64,000 nucleotides of DNA from Pseudomonas laurylsulfatiphila. Lineage in GTDB: Bacteria; Pseudomonadota; Gammaproteobacteria; Pseudomonadales; Pseudomonadaceae. The stretch's first letter is position 1. Each line of letters begins with the position of its first letter. A program made the position numbers and the translations under genes. The stretch is from NCBI RefSeq assembly GCF_002934665.1, contig NZ_NIRS01000003.1, positions 248,001 through 312,000 of the forward strand, read 5' to 3'. Shown in pieces: positions 18,734-28,968 of this stretch. The notes under the pieces were generated by a model. That model did not search any database, was not told where the DNA came from, and was given only the letters and a program-made list of their open reading frames with translations.

Positions 18734-21181
18734 ATGCTGCTGTTGTGGATACTGGTTCTGCTGGTCGGTATTGCTTTTCTGGCCCACCGTCGCATCGCCC
18801 CGCTGCCCGCCCTGGTCATCGTGGCCGCCTATGTCGTGGCCATGGGCGCTTTCAGCCGCGCACCGGGCTGGTTGCTGCTGGTTTTCTGGGTATTGATCGC
18901 TGCCGTCGCCGCGCCCTTGCTGCTGCCCGACCTGCGTCGCAAATTGTTCAGCGCGCCGATGTTCATCTGGTTCCAGAAAACCCTGCCGCCGATGTCGCAA
19001 ACCGAACGCGATGCCATCGACGCCGGTACGGTGTGGTGGGACGGAGAGCTGTTCAGTGGCCGTCCGGACTGGAGCAAACTGCTGTCCTATCCCAAAGCGC
19101 AATTGAACGAAGAAGAACAGGCTTTCATCGACGGGCCGACCGAAACGCTCTGCGCCATGGTCAATGAATGGCAGCTCGGTCAAACCATGGACCTGCCGCC
19201 CGAAGCCTGGGCGTTCATCAAGGACAACGGTTTTTTCGCCCTGATCATCCCCAAGGAGTTTGGCGGCAAAGGCTTCTCTGCCTATGCCCACTCGCAAGTG
19301 GCGATGAAACTGGCGAGCCACAGCGGCGACCTCGCCTCCACCGTGATGGTCCCCAACTCCCTCGGCCCGGCCGAATTGTTGCTGCACTACGGCACCGACG
19401 AACAACGCAATCATTACCTGCCACGCCTGGCACGCGGCGACGACATCCCGTGCTTTGCCCTTACCGGTCCGCTGGCCGGCTCCGACGCGGGCGGCATGCC
19501 GGACTCCGGGGTAATCTGCAAAGGTGAATGGGAAGGCCAGGAGGTTCTCGGCCTGCGCCTGAACTGGGAAAAGCGTTACATCACCCTCGGCCCGGTGGCT
19601 ACCCTCCTCGGCCTGGCTTTTAAGGCCTATGACCCGGATCACCTGCTGGGCGACAAGGAAGACCTGGGCATCAGCCTGGCGCTGATTCCGACCGACACCG
19701 CCGGTGTCGAGATCGGCCGCCGGCATCTGCCGTTGGGTGCCGCGTTCATGAATGGCCCGAACTCGGGCAAGGACGTGTTCGTCCCGCTGGAGTTCCTCAT
19801 TGGCGGCCAGGAAATGCTCGGCAAGGGCTGGATGATGCTGATGAATTGCCTGTCGGTGGGGCGTTCGATTTCCCTGCCGGCGGTGGGCACCGGCATGGCC
19901 AAGTTCACCAGCCTGGTGACGGGCCAATACGCGCAGATTCGTGAGCAGTTCAATGTACCGATTGCCGCATTCGAGGGCATCCAGGAAGCCATGGCCCGCA
20001 TTGGCGGCAACGCCTGGATGATGGATGCCGCCCGCATGCTGACCGCCAATGCGGTCGACCTGGGCGAGAAACCGTCGGTGCTGTCGGCGATTCTCAAGTA
20101 CCACCTGACCGAGCGCGGCCGCGACTGCATCAGCGATGCCATGGATGTCCACGGCGGCAAGGCAATCATCATGGGGCCGAACAATTACCTGGGCCGCAAA
20201 TGGAACGGCGCGCCGATTTTTATCACGGTGGAAGGTGCGAACATTCTCTCGCGCAACCTGATGATCTTCGGCCAGGGCGCGATCCGCTGCCATCCCTTCG
20301 TGCTCAAGGAAATGGCCCTTGCCGGCCATGAAGACAAGGATCAGGCGCTCAGAGAGTTCGATGGCCTGCTGCTCAAGCACATCGGTTTTGCCGTGGGCAA
20401 CGCCGCCAGTACGCTGGTGCTGAATCTCGGTTTCGGGCACCTTGAACACACCCCGGGCGACAAACTCAGCCAGGGATACTTCCGCGCCCTCAATCGTCAG
20501 GCAGCTGCTTTCGCCCTGCTCGCCGACCTCAGCATGATGTTGCTGGGCGGCGCACTGAAACGCCGGGAACGCCTGTCCGCACGGCTGGGTGACGTACTGA
20601 GCAACCTTTACCTGGCCTCTGCCGCACTCAAGCGCTATCACGATCTCGACACACCGGAGTACATGACGCCACTAGTGAGCTGGGCCATGGAAGAAAGCCT
20701 GGGGCAGGCGGAACGGGCCATGGATGAGCTGTTGAACAACTTCCCGAACAAAGTCGTGGCCTGCCTGTTGCGGGTCATCGTGTTCCCGTTCGGTCGCCGT
20801 CACAAAGGCCCCTCGGACAAACTCGCTGCCGAAGTCGCTGCCTTGATTGGTCGCGCCAAGGGCGACCCCGCCCTGGAGGAATTGCTCCTGGGTTGCTATC
20901 GCCCTCAGGCGAGCGACGATCCGGTCGGCGCCTTGCAACACGCCTGCAACCTGTTGAGCGCCGCTCAGCCGCTGCAGAAAAAGCTGCATGTGGCACTCAA
21001 GAGCGGCCAGGTCAAACCGCTGGCCGGCGAGTCGCTGATCGATGCCGCGCTCGAGGCTGGCGTGTTGCAGCCGGTGGAAGCGCAGACCCTGCGTGAAGCC
21101 GAAGCGGCCCGGCGCAAGGTGATCGATGTCGATGACTTTGACCAGGAGGCTTTGGCACTGGCCGGGGGAAAAGTCCGCTGA
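18734..21181 (+). CDS. fadE: Acyl-CoA dehydrogenase, FadE type
   Basis: 815 aa, the long FadE form. First step of fatty acid beta-oxidation: acyl-CoA to trans-2-enoyl-CoA with FAD. N-terminal hydrophobic helices (residues 1-65), then the acyl-CoA dehydrogenase fold (about 75-560) with LTGPLAGSDAGGMPD and HGGKAIIMGPNNYLGRKW, and a C-terminal helical extension (DUF1974-like) to the end. ATG with AGGA at 18722-18725. Followed by a strong terminator and a PA2817-family gene, as in P. aeruginosa. Confidence 0.95.
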   Translation: MLLLWILVLLVGIAFLAHRRIAPLPALVIVAAYVVAMGAFSRAPGWLLLVFWVLIAAVAAPLLLPDLRRKLFSAPMFIWFQKTLPPMSQTERDAIDAGTVWWDGELFSGRPDWSKLLSYPKAQLNEEEQAFIDGPTETLCAMVNEWQLGQTMDLPPEAWAFIKDNGFFALIIPKEFGGKGFSAYAHSQVAMKLASHSGDLASTVMVPNSLGPAELLLHYGTDEQRNHYLPRLARGDDIPCFALTGPLAGSDAGGMPDSGVICKGEWEGQEVLGLRLNWEKRYITLGPVATLLGLAFKAYDPDHLLGDKEDLGISLALIPTDTAGVEIGRRHLPLGAAFMNGPNSGKDVFVPLEFLIGGQEMLGKGWMMLMNCLSVGRSISLPAVGTGMAKFTSLVTGQYAQIREQFNVPIAAFEGIQEAMARIGGNAWMMDAARMLTANAVDLGEKPSVLSAILKYHLTERGRDCISDAMDVHGGKAIIMGPNNYLGRKWNGAPIFITVEGANILSRNLMIFGQGAIRCHPFVLKEMALAGHEDKDQALREFDGLLLKHIGFAVGNAASTLVLNLGFGHLEHTPGDKLSQGYFRALNRQAAAFALLADLSMMLLGGALKRRERLSARLGDVLSNLYLASAALKRYHDLDTPEYMTPLVSWAMEESLGQAERAMDELLNNFPNKVVACLLRVIVFPFGRRHKGPSDKLAAEVAALIGRAKGDPALEELLLGCYRPQASDDPVGALQHACNLLSAAQPLQKKLHVALKSGQVKPLAGESLIDAALEAGVLQPVEAQTLREAEAARRKVIDVDDFDQEALALAGGKVR

Positions 21182-21197
21182 TCCCTTCAAACATGTA

Positions 21198-21238
21198 AAA
21201 ACGGGCGCGGGCGCTTTATACTCCCGCGCCCGTTTTGC
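21198..21238 (+). terminator. fadE terminator, close to the next start codon
   Basis: Perfect stem ACGGGCGCGGG/CCCGCGCCCGT with A-run before and TTTT after. The loop contains TATACT, a good -10 hexamer, so a promoter for the next gene may be embedded in the terminator. Confidence 0.9.
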
Positions 21239-21255
21239 TCTTGAGGACTTATCTC

Positions 21256-21663
21256 GTGTCCAACATCGTTGCCGATCATCTCGTTTTACTCGACCACCTG
21301 CGCAGCATCCTGGTCGCCGTAGGTGAGGCCGAGCAGGTTCCCGACGAAAGCCATGCCTTGTTCCTTGAGCGCTTCGACGAGCTGCTGGCGTTACTGCCTG
21401 TCGACCCGATCGAAAGCCAGTACCTGGGCCAGGACATTCTGTGCCAGGTCATCACTCGCTATCCGCAAATCGCGCACCTGGTGCCGCGCGACCTGCTGTG
21501 GTATTTCGCCGGTGACTGCCTGCATTACATGCCCGATGATGAAATCGACCTGTACCAGGCCCTGGAAGAGCGTCGCTTCGAAGCCGAACAGAACGACGAG
21601 CCTTTCGACTGGAACCAGGAAAAGCAGCTGCTGGCCTTGTCGAACCAGGACAGCAAGCACTGA
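21256..21663 (+). CDS. PA2817 family protein
   Basis: 135 aa, GTG start at 21256 preceded by TTGAGGACTT. Acidic, predicted helical, no signal peptide or membrane helix. Conserved downstream of this fadE in Pseudomonas; function unknown. The sequence pattern (DHLVLLDHLRSILVAVGEAE, RDLLWYFAGDCLHYMPDDEI) is recognised as the PA2817 family. Begins only 17 bases after the fadE terminator. Confidence 0.85.
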   Translation: MSNIVADHLVLLDHLRSILVAVGEAEQVPDESHALFLERFDELLALLPVDPIESQYLGQDILCQVITRYPQIAHLVPRDLLWYFAGDCLHYMPDDEIDLYQALEERRFEAEQNDEPFDWNQEKQLLALSNQDSKH

Positions 21664-21667
21664 TCTG

Positions 21668-21736
21668 CAAAAGATCGCAGCGCTCCTACAAGGTGTCGGA
21701 TGTACCTGTAGGAGCTGCCGAAGGCTGCGATCCTTT
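21668..21736. repeat. Inverted repeat, AGGAGCTGCCG type
   Basis: Arms AAAAGATCGCAGC...CTCCTAC and GTAGGAG...GCTGCGATCCTTT around a short spacer. It lies between convergent PA2817-family and lysR genes and could also act as a bidirectional terminator. The same family recurs at 53136-53208. Confidence 0.8.
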
Positions 21737-21746
21737 GTTTCGACCT

Positions 21747-22745
21747 TCAAAACAAGCCGTCACTCTCCGGCAGTTCATACTCCGATGGCGACCAGCCCGG
21801 ACCATACGACCGACCCGGGTTGCCCAGCGTCGGCTCCTTCGCCAGACACTCCACCAGGTAATCGATCAACACCCGTAGCTTGGGCGGCAGGTACCGGGTT
21901 GGCGAATGCAGCAACCAGGCGCCGCCGTGGTAGGACGCCAGAAAGGTCCAGTCCGGCAGCACTTGCACCATCAACCCCTTCTCCAGGGCATGGCGCGCCG
22001 TGAAATACGGCAGGCTGCCAATGCCGATGTGCTGCAACACCGCGCCATAACGTACACCGGTGTGATTGGCGGCATATCGCCCGCGCACACCCACGGTTAC
22101 CGTCTTGCTGCCTTTCTTGAATTTCCAGCGTGCGTCGCTGGGTGTTTCGCCCAGGTAAATGCAACTGTGATTGAGCAAGTCATGGGGATGAGTCGGCGTC
22201 CCGTGCTCGGCCAGATACTGCGGAGTGGCGCAGAGCATATGATCGATGGTCAGCAATTGCCGCCCCACCAGACCCGCAGGCGGCCGATCGGTGATGCGAA
22301 TCGCCAGGTCGACATGATCGTCGATCAAATCGACCTGGCGGTCCTCAAGCAACAGCTCCACATCCACCTTGGGATAACGCCGCAAGAACTCCGGCATGTG
22401 CGGGTGAATCACGATTCGGCCCACCGCTTTCGGCACGCTAATACGCACCAGCCCCTCGGGTTCATCGGTGAACTGACCACTGATTTCCATCACTGACCGC
22501 GCGGCATTGACCATTTCCTGGCACCGCTTGAACACCTCCTCGCCACCGTCGCTCAGACGCAACTTGCGCGTGGTTCGTTGCAGCAACCGGGTGGCGAGCG
22601 CCTTCTCCAGGCGCGAAATGCTCCGACTGACCGCCGAGGGTGAGGAGCCCAACTGACGAGCGGCCTCGGAGAAACTGCCCGTCTCGACAACCTTGACGAA
22701 AATCGCCATTTCACCGAGCAGCGGCAGGGGAAGATTTATGCTCAC
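21747..22745 (-). CDS. LysR-family transcriptional regulator
   Basis: 332 aa, GTG start at 22745 with AAAGGA about 10 bases upstream. N-terminal winged helix-turn-helix (residues 10-70: AIFVKVVETGSFSEAARQLG, SPSAVSRSISRLEKAL) and a C-terminal periplasmic-binding-like effector domain (about 95-300). The unusually long C-terminal tail (YGPGWSPSEYELPESDG) is a minor oddity. Divergent from the alanyl-tRNA editing gene, so that gene may be a target. Confidence 0.92.
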   Translation of the reverse strand: MSINLPLPLLGEMAIFVKVVETGSFSEAARQLGSSPSAVSRSISRLEKALATRLLQRTTRKLRLSDGGEEVFKRCQEMVNAARSVMEISGQFTDEPEGLVRISVPKAVGRIVIHPHMPEFLRRYPKVDVELLLEDRQVDLIDDHVDLAIRITDRPPAGLVGRQLLTIDHMLCATPQYLAEHGTPTHPHDLLNHSCIYLGETPSDARWKFKKGSKTVTVGVRGRYAANHTGVRYGAVLQHIGIGSLPYFTARHALEKGLMVQVLPDWTFLASYHGGAWLLHSPTRYLPPKLRVLIDYLVECLAKEPTLGNPGRSYGPGWSPSEYELPESDGLF

Positions 22746-22835
22746 AACGCAACAGTCCTTTGATGTTTGCCCGGATTATCACGTATTTACAGGCTTTCTA
22801 TAATAGTAACTGATTACCAAATACGAGCCCGGAAT

Positions 22836-23462
22836 ATGACGCTGCGCCTTTTTTTCCATAGTGATGAGCTCAAGGCCAACGTGGAAGTCATGGAATGCAC
22901 CCCCCACGAAAACGAGTTTGCCGTGGTCTTGCGCGCGACCCTGTTCCACCCCCAAGGCGGTGGACAGCCTTGCGACACTGGCTGGATCGGCGAAAGCCAG
23001 GTACTGCGCGTGGTTCAGGATCCCGAGCGAATCATTCATTTTGTCGACCAGCCGGTAAAAACCGGAATGACGCCAATCCGCGTCGACGAACAACGCCGGC
23101 GGTTCAACACGCGCATGCATTCGGCTGGTCATTTGATCGGCCACTTTGTCCAGGCCATGGGCTGGATGCCGATCAAGGCGCATCACTGGCCCGGTGAAGG
23201 CCGTGTGCAATTTCAGCCGGGCAATTCAGCGCAGGACGTCGAGGCCCAGGTCATCGAGCATGGCATCGGGCAGTGGATCGACCACGACCTGCCGCGCCTG
23301 ACCTCACTGCGCGAAGGCGCCCGGGAAATCGGCTTCGGTGAACTGCCCGCCTACGGTTGTGGTGGTACCCATGTACGCAGCTTGAAGGATTTGGGCGCGG
23401 TCACCATCGCCTCCCTTTCGAAGAAAAAAGGCACGCTGTCCGTCCACTATCACGTGGACTGA
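22836..23462 (+). CDS. Alanyl-tRNA editing protein, AlaX type
   Basis: 208 aa from the ATG at 22836 (MTLRLFFHSDE). Free-standing editing domain like that of AlaRS/ThrRS: zinc ligands in MHSAGHLIGH and in the C-terminal CGGTH; the N-terminal HPQGGGQPCDTG block is also typical. Hydrolyses mischarged Ser- or Gly-tRNA(Ala). Follows a divergent lysR and ends before a strong terminator. Confidence 0.9.
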   Translation: MTLRLFFHSDELKANVEVMECTPHENEFAVVLRATLFHPQGGGQPCDTGWIGESQVLRVVQDPERIIHFVDQPVKTGMTPIRVDEQRRRFNTRMHSAGHLIGHFVQAMGWMPIKAHHWPGEGRVQFQPGNSAQDVEAQVIEHGIGQWIDHDLPRLTSLREGAREIGFGELPAYGCGGTHVRSLKDLGAVTIASLSKKKGTLSVHYHVD

Positions 23463-23517
23463 GCACTGGGCGTTCGTGAGGGGCGCCTGACTCTATCGAT
23501 GCAAGCATTGCCCGGAA

Positions 23518-23562
23518 CGCAAAAGGCCCGCCCAGTCGTCAGACTGGCGGGCCTTTTTTGCT
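23518..23562 (+). terminator. Terminator of the alaX-like gene
   Basis: Stem AAGGCCCGCCAGTCTG-like arms (GGCCCGCCCAGTC/GACTGGCGGGCC) followed by TTTTTTG. Confidence 0.92.
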
Positions 23563-23586
23563 TTGACCATAAATCAGGGACAAACA

Positions 23587-23616
23587 AAAACGCCGCTCAA
23601 TGAGCGGCGTTTTCGT
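23587..23616 (-). terminator. Terminator of the tRNA operon
   Basis: AACGCCGCTCA/TGAGCGGCGTT hairpin; read on the minus strand it is followed by TTTTTGTTTG. Placed just after the last tRNA. Confidence 0.88.
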
Positions 23617-23622
23617 TAAATA

Positions 23623-23698
<76 letters not shown>

Positions 23699-23701
23699 AA
23701 A

Positions 23702-23777
23702 TGGCGTCCCCTAGGGGACTCGAACCCCTGTTACCGCCGTGAAAGGGCGGTGTCCTAGGCCACTAGACGAAGGGGAC
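23702..23777 (-). tRNA. tRNA-Glu (TTC), copy 2
   Basis: 76 nt. Minus strand begins GTCCCCTTCGTCTAG, anticodon TTC in CCTTTCACGG, T-arm GGTTCGAGTCC, CCA encoded. Only three bases separate it from the tRNA-Gly. Confidence 0.97.
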
Positions 23778-23881
23778 ACGCTGCCCGGAACACATGGTGT
23801 GTGTTTCGGTGCCCAGATCCGCATCCGAAGACTTGGTTCTGGTTTCACTCAGCCCTGCCCGAAGGCAACGCTGTTTAAAAT

Positions 23882-23957
<76 letters not shown>

Positions 23958-23959
23958 AT

Positions 23960-24035
23960 TGGCGTCCCCTAGGGGACTCGAACCCCTGTTACCGCCGTGA
24001 AAGGGCGGTGTCCTAGGCCACTAGACGAAGGGGAC
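23960..24035 (-). tRNA. tRNA-Glu (TTC), copy 1
   Basis: 76 nt, identical to the gene at 23702-23777, CCA encoded. First gene of the four-tRNA transcript. Confidence 0.97.
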
Positions 24036-24096
24036 ACACTACAACATTCACTCCCTGCTTCGTTTCGCTGTGTGCTTTACGCTGCAAGTGGCGCGC

Positions 24097-24125
24097 ATTC
24101 TATGGATGGATTGAGAGGTCGTCAA
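24097..24125 (-). promoter_or_regulatory. Sigma-70 promoter of the tRNA operon, stringent type
   Basis: On the minus strand: -35 TTGACG (24125-24120), exactly 17 bases of spacer, -10 TAGAAT (24102-24097), then a GC-rich discriminator GCGCGCC. This architecture is the classic growth-rate-regulated stable RNA promoter repressed by ppGpp/DksA. Confidence 0.85.
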
Positions 24126-24406
24126 CCCCCTGATATAAATTTATTTAAATCAATGACTTCGCCCTGCTTTTAGACGCCATTGCGGTTTTTCCGCTGCCCG
24201 GTGTTTGACGCCTATATTCTGGCACCCGCCAAGACGTTATAGTCCTCCAGTGATGGCAATCTGTATATCGCGTGCCACCATTTATAGAAGCGAGGCTGCG
24301 GCCGATATAGGCGCAGGCATGTCCGATCCATCCCGTCATACGGGCCTAGGCGCTCAAATGCCAAGCCACTAGACTCGCATGCGTACCCTAAAAAGAGGTC
24401 TTACCG
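24126..24406. other. Intergenic region without recognisable gene
   Basis: About 280 bases between the tRNA promoter and the next gene. Only short open frames without family features are present. It must hold the promoter of the gene at 24407, but I see no convincing hexamer pair. Confidence 0.5.
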
Positions 24407-25177
24407 GTGACGCCACTCATGATCACCCTGCTAGTTGTAGCCGGGATCGCCCTGTTGATCGCCATTGGCTACATGAACCATGTGGTGGAAAACAACAAGC
24501 TGGAAAAGGCCCGTACCAAGATTGAACTCAATGATCGTCTGCGTCGCTGCGGAGAAATCACCGAGACTTTCCCCGGCCAGTTGATGACCCCGGCACTCAA
24601 ACTGTTGTTGGCCCGCCTGGAACTGAACGTCTGCCAGCGCCTGCTCAACCTGGAAAAATCCAGCGCCAACCTCAAGGCACGGATCGCCGAACTGGAGGCC
24701 CTTGTCGGCCAGGGTGAATCGATCCCGGTCAACAATCCGCCGGCACCGATCCAGACCGAAGCCAAGGCCAAGGATGTACGTTTCCTGCTCGAAGCCCTGC
24801 ACGGGCAAATCACCCGCGCAGCACAGGACGGCTTCCTCCCCCCCAACGAAGCCAAGCGCTGGATTCGTGAAGTGCGCCACATCCTGGTGCTGCTGCACAT
24901 CGAGTTCTTTAACAACCTCGGCCAGCACTCCCTGCAACAGAATCAGCCGGGGCAGGCTCGACTGGCATTCGAGCGCGGCGTGCAATACCTGCGCAAGCAA
25001 CAGGAACCACAGGTCTACGCCGAGCAACTGCAATACCTGGAAAAACTCCTGGCCCGCGCCAATGACCAGGTCATGGATCGCATTGCGCCGGTCGAAGGCG
25101 AGGTCAACCAATTGACCGAAGGCCTCAAAGACGTCGAAGCTGACGCGGACTGGAAAAAGAAAGTGATCTACGACTGA
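24407..25177 (+). CDS. Membrane-anchored coiled-coil/helical protein, unknown function
   Basis: 256 aa from a GTG at 24407 preceded by AAAGAGG; an ATG at 24419 is the alternative. One N-terminal transmembrane helix (residues about 3-22), then a soluble mostly helical part with a coiled-coil-like stretch (about 80-105) and a tetratricopeptide-like stretch (QPGQARLAFERGVQYLRKQ). No catalytic motif. Conserved hypothetical in Pseudomonas as far as I recall. Followed by its own terminator. Confidence 0.75.
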   Translation: MTPLMITLLVVAGIALLIAIGYMNHVVENNKLEKARTKIELNDRLRRCGEITETFPGQLMTPALKLLLARLELNVCQRLLNLEKSSANLKARIAELEALVGQGESIPVNNPPAPIQTEAKAKDVRFLLEALHGQITRAAQDGFLPPNEAKRWIREVRHILVLLHIEFFNNLGQHSLQQNQPGQARLAFERGVQYLRKQQEPQVYAEQLQYLEKLLARANDQVMDRIAPVEGEVNQLTEGLKDVEADADWKKKVIYD

Positions 25178-25188
25178 TCAGCGAAAAC

Positions 25189-25218
25189 AGAAAAGCCACC
25201 GCAAGGTGGCTTTTTTTT
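25189..25218 (+). terminator. Terminator after the 24407 gene
   Basis: AAAAGCCACC/GGTGGCTTTT hairpin with a run of eight T. Confidence 0.93.
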
Positions 25219-25242
25219 GTTCTTCACGCATTCCTGGGAAAC

Positions 25243-25344
25243 GGTAGGAGCCGGCTTGCCGGCGATGGTCGTTAACGATAACGCGTATGAACCGGATAAA
25301 CGCGGTGCACTCGAGTCCATCGCCGGCAAGCCGGCTCCTACAGG
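25243..25344. repeat. REP pair, GGAGCCGGCTTGCCGGCG type
   Basis: Inverted copies of TAGGAGCCGGCTTGCCGGCG around about 55 bases, between convergent genes. Confidence 0.88.
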
Positions 25345-25376
25345 TATTGCGCTATCCGTGTATCCAGATAATCACT

Positions 25377-27341
25377 TCAAAGCCTGAAATGCCCCACCAT
25401 CCCCTTCAGCTCAACCCCCAGTTGCGCCAACTCGATGCTGGAGGCGGCATTGCCCTGCATCGCCAGCGATGATTGATCGGCACTGGCGCGAATACTGGTG
25501 ACACTGCGGTTGATCTCTTCGGCCACCGAACTCTGTTCCTCGGCCGCCGCGGCGATCTGCTGGTTCATCTGCTGGATCAACGATACCGCCGCCGCAATAC
25601 TTCCCAGTGCGCTCTCGGTCTGCAAAGCATCGCTGACCGCCAGCTTCACCAACTCACCACTGCTCTGGATCTGCTGCACCGACGACTGCGCCGCCGAGCG
25701 CAAAGCGCTGACCAGGCGTTCGATTTCCTCGGTCGATTGCTGGGTTCGCCTGGCCAGCGCACGCACTTCATCGGCCACCACCGCAAAGCCCCTGCCCTGC
25801 TCACCCGCCCGGGCCGCCTCGATCGCCGCGTTCAATGCCAGCAGGTTGGTCTGCTCCGCCACGCTTTTGATCACACTCAAGACCGTACCGATGTTCTGGA
25901 TTTCCGCACTCAGGCTTTCAATGCTCGAACTGGCCGAGTTGGCCGAGTCCGCCAACTGCTCGATCCGCGCCATGCTCTGGCGCACCACCTGCTGACCACT
26001 TTCAACCTTGCCGTCAGCCGTTTGCGCCGCCAGGGCTGCTTCCTCTGCGTTGCGCGCGACATCATGCACCGTGGCCGTCATCTGATTCATCGCAGTGGCG
26101 ACCTGTTCGGTTTCCTCCTTCTGCGTACTGACTTCGAGATTGGTCTGTTCAGTCACTGCCGACAGCGATTGTGCGGAAGTGGCCAACTGCTCGATACCCG
26201 ACTGCAAGCCGCTGACGATATGGCTGAGCCCCGCGGCCATTTGTTGCATGGCCTGCATCAACTGGCCAATTTCGTCACGACGGGTCACGTCAATGGTTGC
26301 ACTCAAATCCCCTGAGGCAATCTGCTGCGCCACCTGGATCACACTGCGCAGCGGCGCCACGATCAACCGGGTGATGAACCACGCAGCAACCAGCCCGACC
26401 AGCAACGCCAGAGCGGAGGAGCCAAAGATCAGCATCGAGTTCTTTTTCAGTTCGGCCTGCATCGCCTGGTCTTCAGCGACATAAGCCTGATCCACCCGCT
26501 CAACCACTTGGGCTGCGCGTTGGTGCAACTGTTGATAAACGGTTTTTTCCTGTTCCAGCAGGCCGGTGTACTCGGCGAGCTTGTCACTGAAACCGGCGAT
26601 ATGACCCGTCACCTCGTTGAGGACGGTCTGGTAACCCTCGTCCTTGACCGTGGTCTTGAGCTGCTCGGCCTGGGCCAATGCCTGACTGGCCTGTTCGATC
26701 TTGCCCTGCCCGGCGCTGTCGTCGCCTTTGCGGCTTTGATCCAGGCGTACGCGCGCTTCATTCATGGCTTGCAGCATCAAGCGTGAAACCTGGCTGACCT
26801 GACCGGCCTGCTCGATGAACTGTGCACCGTCCTTGCCTTCGGAATCTTTCAGCGTATAAGCGCCGTCATCGGCGAGCCCGGATTGCAATACATCAAGATT
26901 ATTGGCCACGCTGGACACCGACCAACTGGCCATTTCCAGCGCCAGGTCCTTGGCCTGGGTGAGCGAGACAAACTCGTCGAAGGCCTTGCGATAGGCACCC
27001 AAAGACTGTTCGACATCATTCATCACCGGCACATTGGCCGCCGACGCGGCCTTGAGCTGGCCGGCCAGAGCGATCAAGCCATCGACGCCCTCGTGCAAGG
27101 CATCGACGGTTTTCGGATTGCCGTGCAAGGCATATTCCTGCTCCAGCAGCCGTACCTTGAGCAAACCGCTGTTGAGCGATGACATTTGCTTGAGCCCGTC
27201 GAAGCGCTGACTGATGGTTTGCAGGGACCACACGCCAATGCCCGCCACCAGTGCAGTCAACAACAGCACCAGGACAAACCCGACACCCAGTTTTTTCGCC
27301 ATACCGAGGTTGGCAAAACGTCCTTGCACGGCCGAATTCAT
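25377..27341 (-). CDS. Methyl-accepting chemotaxis protein, HBM sensor type
   Basis: 654 aa from the ATG at 27341 ([19 protein letters not shown]). Order: transmembrane helix about residues 16-38, a long helical periplasmic ligand domain (about 38-310, size and pattern fit the helical bimodular HBM domain that binds organic acids or polyamines), second transmembrane helix ([19 protein letters not shown]), HAMP, and the cytoplasmic signalling hairpin with the tip [18 protein letters not shown]. Couples ligand binding to CheA. Ligand not predictable from sequence. Confidence 0.93.
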   Translation of the reverse strand: MNSAVQGRFANLGMAKKLGVGFVLVLLLTALVAGIGVWSLQTISQRFDGLKQMSSLNSGLLKVRLLEQEYALHGNPKTVDALHEGVDGLIALAGQLKAASAANVPVMNDVEQSLGAYRKAFDEFVSLTQAKDLALEMASWSVSSVANNLDVLQSGLADDGAYTLKDSEGKDGAQFIEQAGQVSQVSRLMLQAMNEARVRLDQSRKGDDSAGQGKIEQASQALAQAEQLKTTVKDEGYQTVLNEVTGHIAGFSDKLAEYTGLLEQEKTVYQQLHQRAAQVVERVDQAYVAEDQAMQAELKKNSMLIFGSSALALLVGLVAAWFITRLIVAPLRSVIQVAQQIASGDLSATIDVTRRDEIGQLMQAMQQMAAGLSHIVSGLQSGIEQLATSAQSLSAVTEQTNLEVSTQKEETEQVATAMNQMTATVHDVARNAEEAALAAQTADGKVESGQQVVRQSMARIEQLADSANSASSSIESLSAEIQNIGTVLSVIKSVAEQTNLLALNAAIEAARAGEQGRGFAVVADEVRALARRTQQSTEEIERLVSALRSAAQSSVQQIQSSGELVKLAVSDALQTESALGSIAAAVSLIQQMNQQIAAAAEEQSSVAEEINRSVTSIRASADQSSLAMQGNAASSIELAQLGVELKGMVGHFRL

Positions 27342-27449
27342 TGCACTTAGTCCCCTGCCAAAGTCTGTAGACGCAGATTCGCAACGGGCCAGTGGCAACA
27401 CAAGGCTCTGGCGCAGGAATAATGGCAAAAAGCTACGCCAACGTCGCTT

Positions 27450-28836
27450 TCAGAACGCTTGAGGTCGATCCCGAGCAGTGGCTTGAAAGAACGCACGGGC
27501 ACGTGGGTCGCAGGCATAGGCCACATTGATACGCTGCCAGTCACTGGCCCCACCCGAGGCGTTAAAGGCGGTCTTCGATGACATCACCACACCCAGACGC
27601 CGTGCCCGGGCCAGCACCTGATCGTAGTCGGACATTCGTGATCGCGCCCAGATAAACAGGCCTCCCGCCGGTTTGCCGAAGACTTCCCATTCGGCATCCT
27701 CAAGCATTTGCAACGCCGCCAGCCGGTCGTTGTTCAAGCGTTGGCGCTGACGTTGCACCATTTTGCCGTAGGCGCCGTTCGCCAACAGGCACGCCAGCAC
27801 CGACTCGCAAAACCGTGAGGCGCCCATGCCAGAGATCATCTTGACCTCGGCCAGACGCGTAATGACTGCGCAATCGGCCACCACGAAACCGACCCGCAAG
27901 GAACTGCTGAGGGTCTTGGAATAGCTGCCCACGTAGATCACGTTGTCGTCCAGCGCAGCCAGTCGCGTACCGGGACCGCTGCGCAAATCCGCATAAACGT
28001 CGTCCTCGATCACCTGCACGCCAAAGGCCCTGGCCAGTTGCAGCACGCGACGCGCCACCCCGGGTGAAAGGTTGCTGCCGGTCGGGTTATGAAAGAAGCT
28101 ATTGATGAGCAGCCCTTGAGGCCGGTGCTTGACCAACACCGATTCGAGCACGTCCACGTCCGGCCCGCGCGGTGTTCGCGGCACCTCGACCATGTGGATG
28201 CCGTGCAGCCTGAGCAGATCGAACAACTCCGGATAACCGGGACTCCTCCACGACCACACAATCACCGGCCTTGAACAGTGTCCGCACAATCAGGTCGAGT
28301 CCCTGACTGGCACCCGCGGTGGTCATGATCCGATTGTCCTGTACCGGGATGTCCAGTTGCCTGAGGCGCTTGAGTATCTGTTGCCGCAAGGCTGGCAAAC
28401 CCAACGGCGTGCTGTAGTTGAACAGACTGGCCGTATCGGTACGACTGACTTGCCGGATCGCGTAGATCAGATCGTCGGTCTCGCGCCAGCTTTCAGGCAG
28501 CCCGCCACAGCCGAGCCTCAACTCACCCGACCACGGCCCGTACTCGGGTTCGGCCCCCTCAAACCATGCAGGCTCGTGCCTTGCGTTCGTGACCAATACC
28601 GGGTCGGCGACTGTATAGCCGGCCCCATGACCTGACACCAGCATCCCCTGCGTCACCAGGCGTTCACAGGCCTGAACGACGCTTGACTGACTGAGCAAAT
28701 TGATCCGCGCAATCTGTCGCACCGAAGGCAGGCGCGTACCGGGCGATACCCCGCTGGAATGGAGCCAGCAGGACAGCGCGTCAACAATTTGCTGTACGAC
28801 GGGCACCAGCGCCTGTCGGTCGATTCTCAACTCCAT
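27450..28836 (-). pseudogene. MocR/GntR-type regulator with aminotransferase domain, frameshifted
   Basis: The N-terminal GntR winged helix and first part of the aminotransferase fold (from the ATG at 28836) run in one frame, and the rest (from PGYPELFDLL to the end) in another. The switch lies near 28239-28246: one frame reads DCVVVEE then SRLSG, the other reads SPGYPE, and together they would give the family pattern VVVEE(x)PGYPE. The PLP lysine is in SYSKTLSSSLRVGF, in the second frame. A one-base insertion or two-base loss explains it. Full-length proteins of this type use PLP as cofactor or effector and repress or activate a neighbouring gene. Either a real inactivation or a sequencing error. 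Confidence 0.85.
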
Positions 28837-28968
28837 GAGCAAGCAAACTCCTGTTGATTTTGCCGGAAGCAGTTAATCACAGGAGGGTTCGAAGGCATGT
28901 GCGACAACGCCGCCAAAACCATTCGATCTAATTATTTGAAACACATTGCCCAGCCCGGAACCAAAAAC

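Noticed and set aside
18602..20641. 679-codon open frame antisense to fadE
   Set aside because: Mirror of the GC-rich codon pattern of fadE; no family motif; fadE itself is certain.
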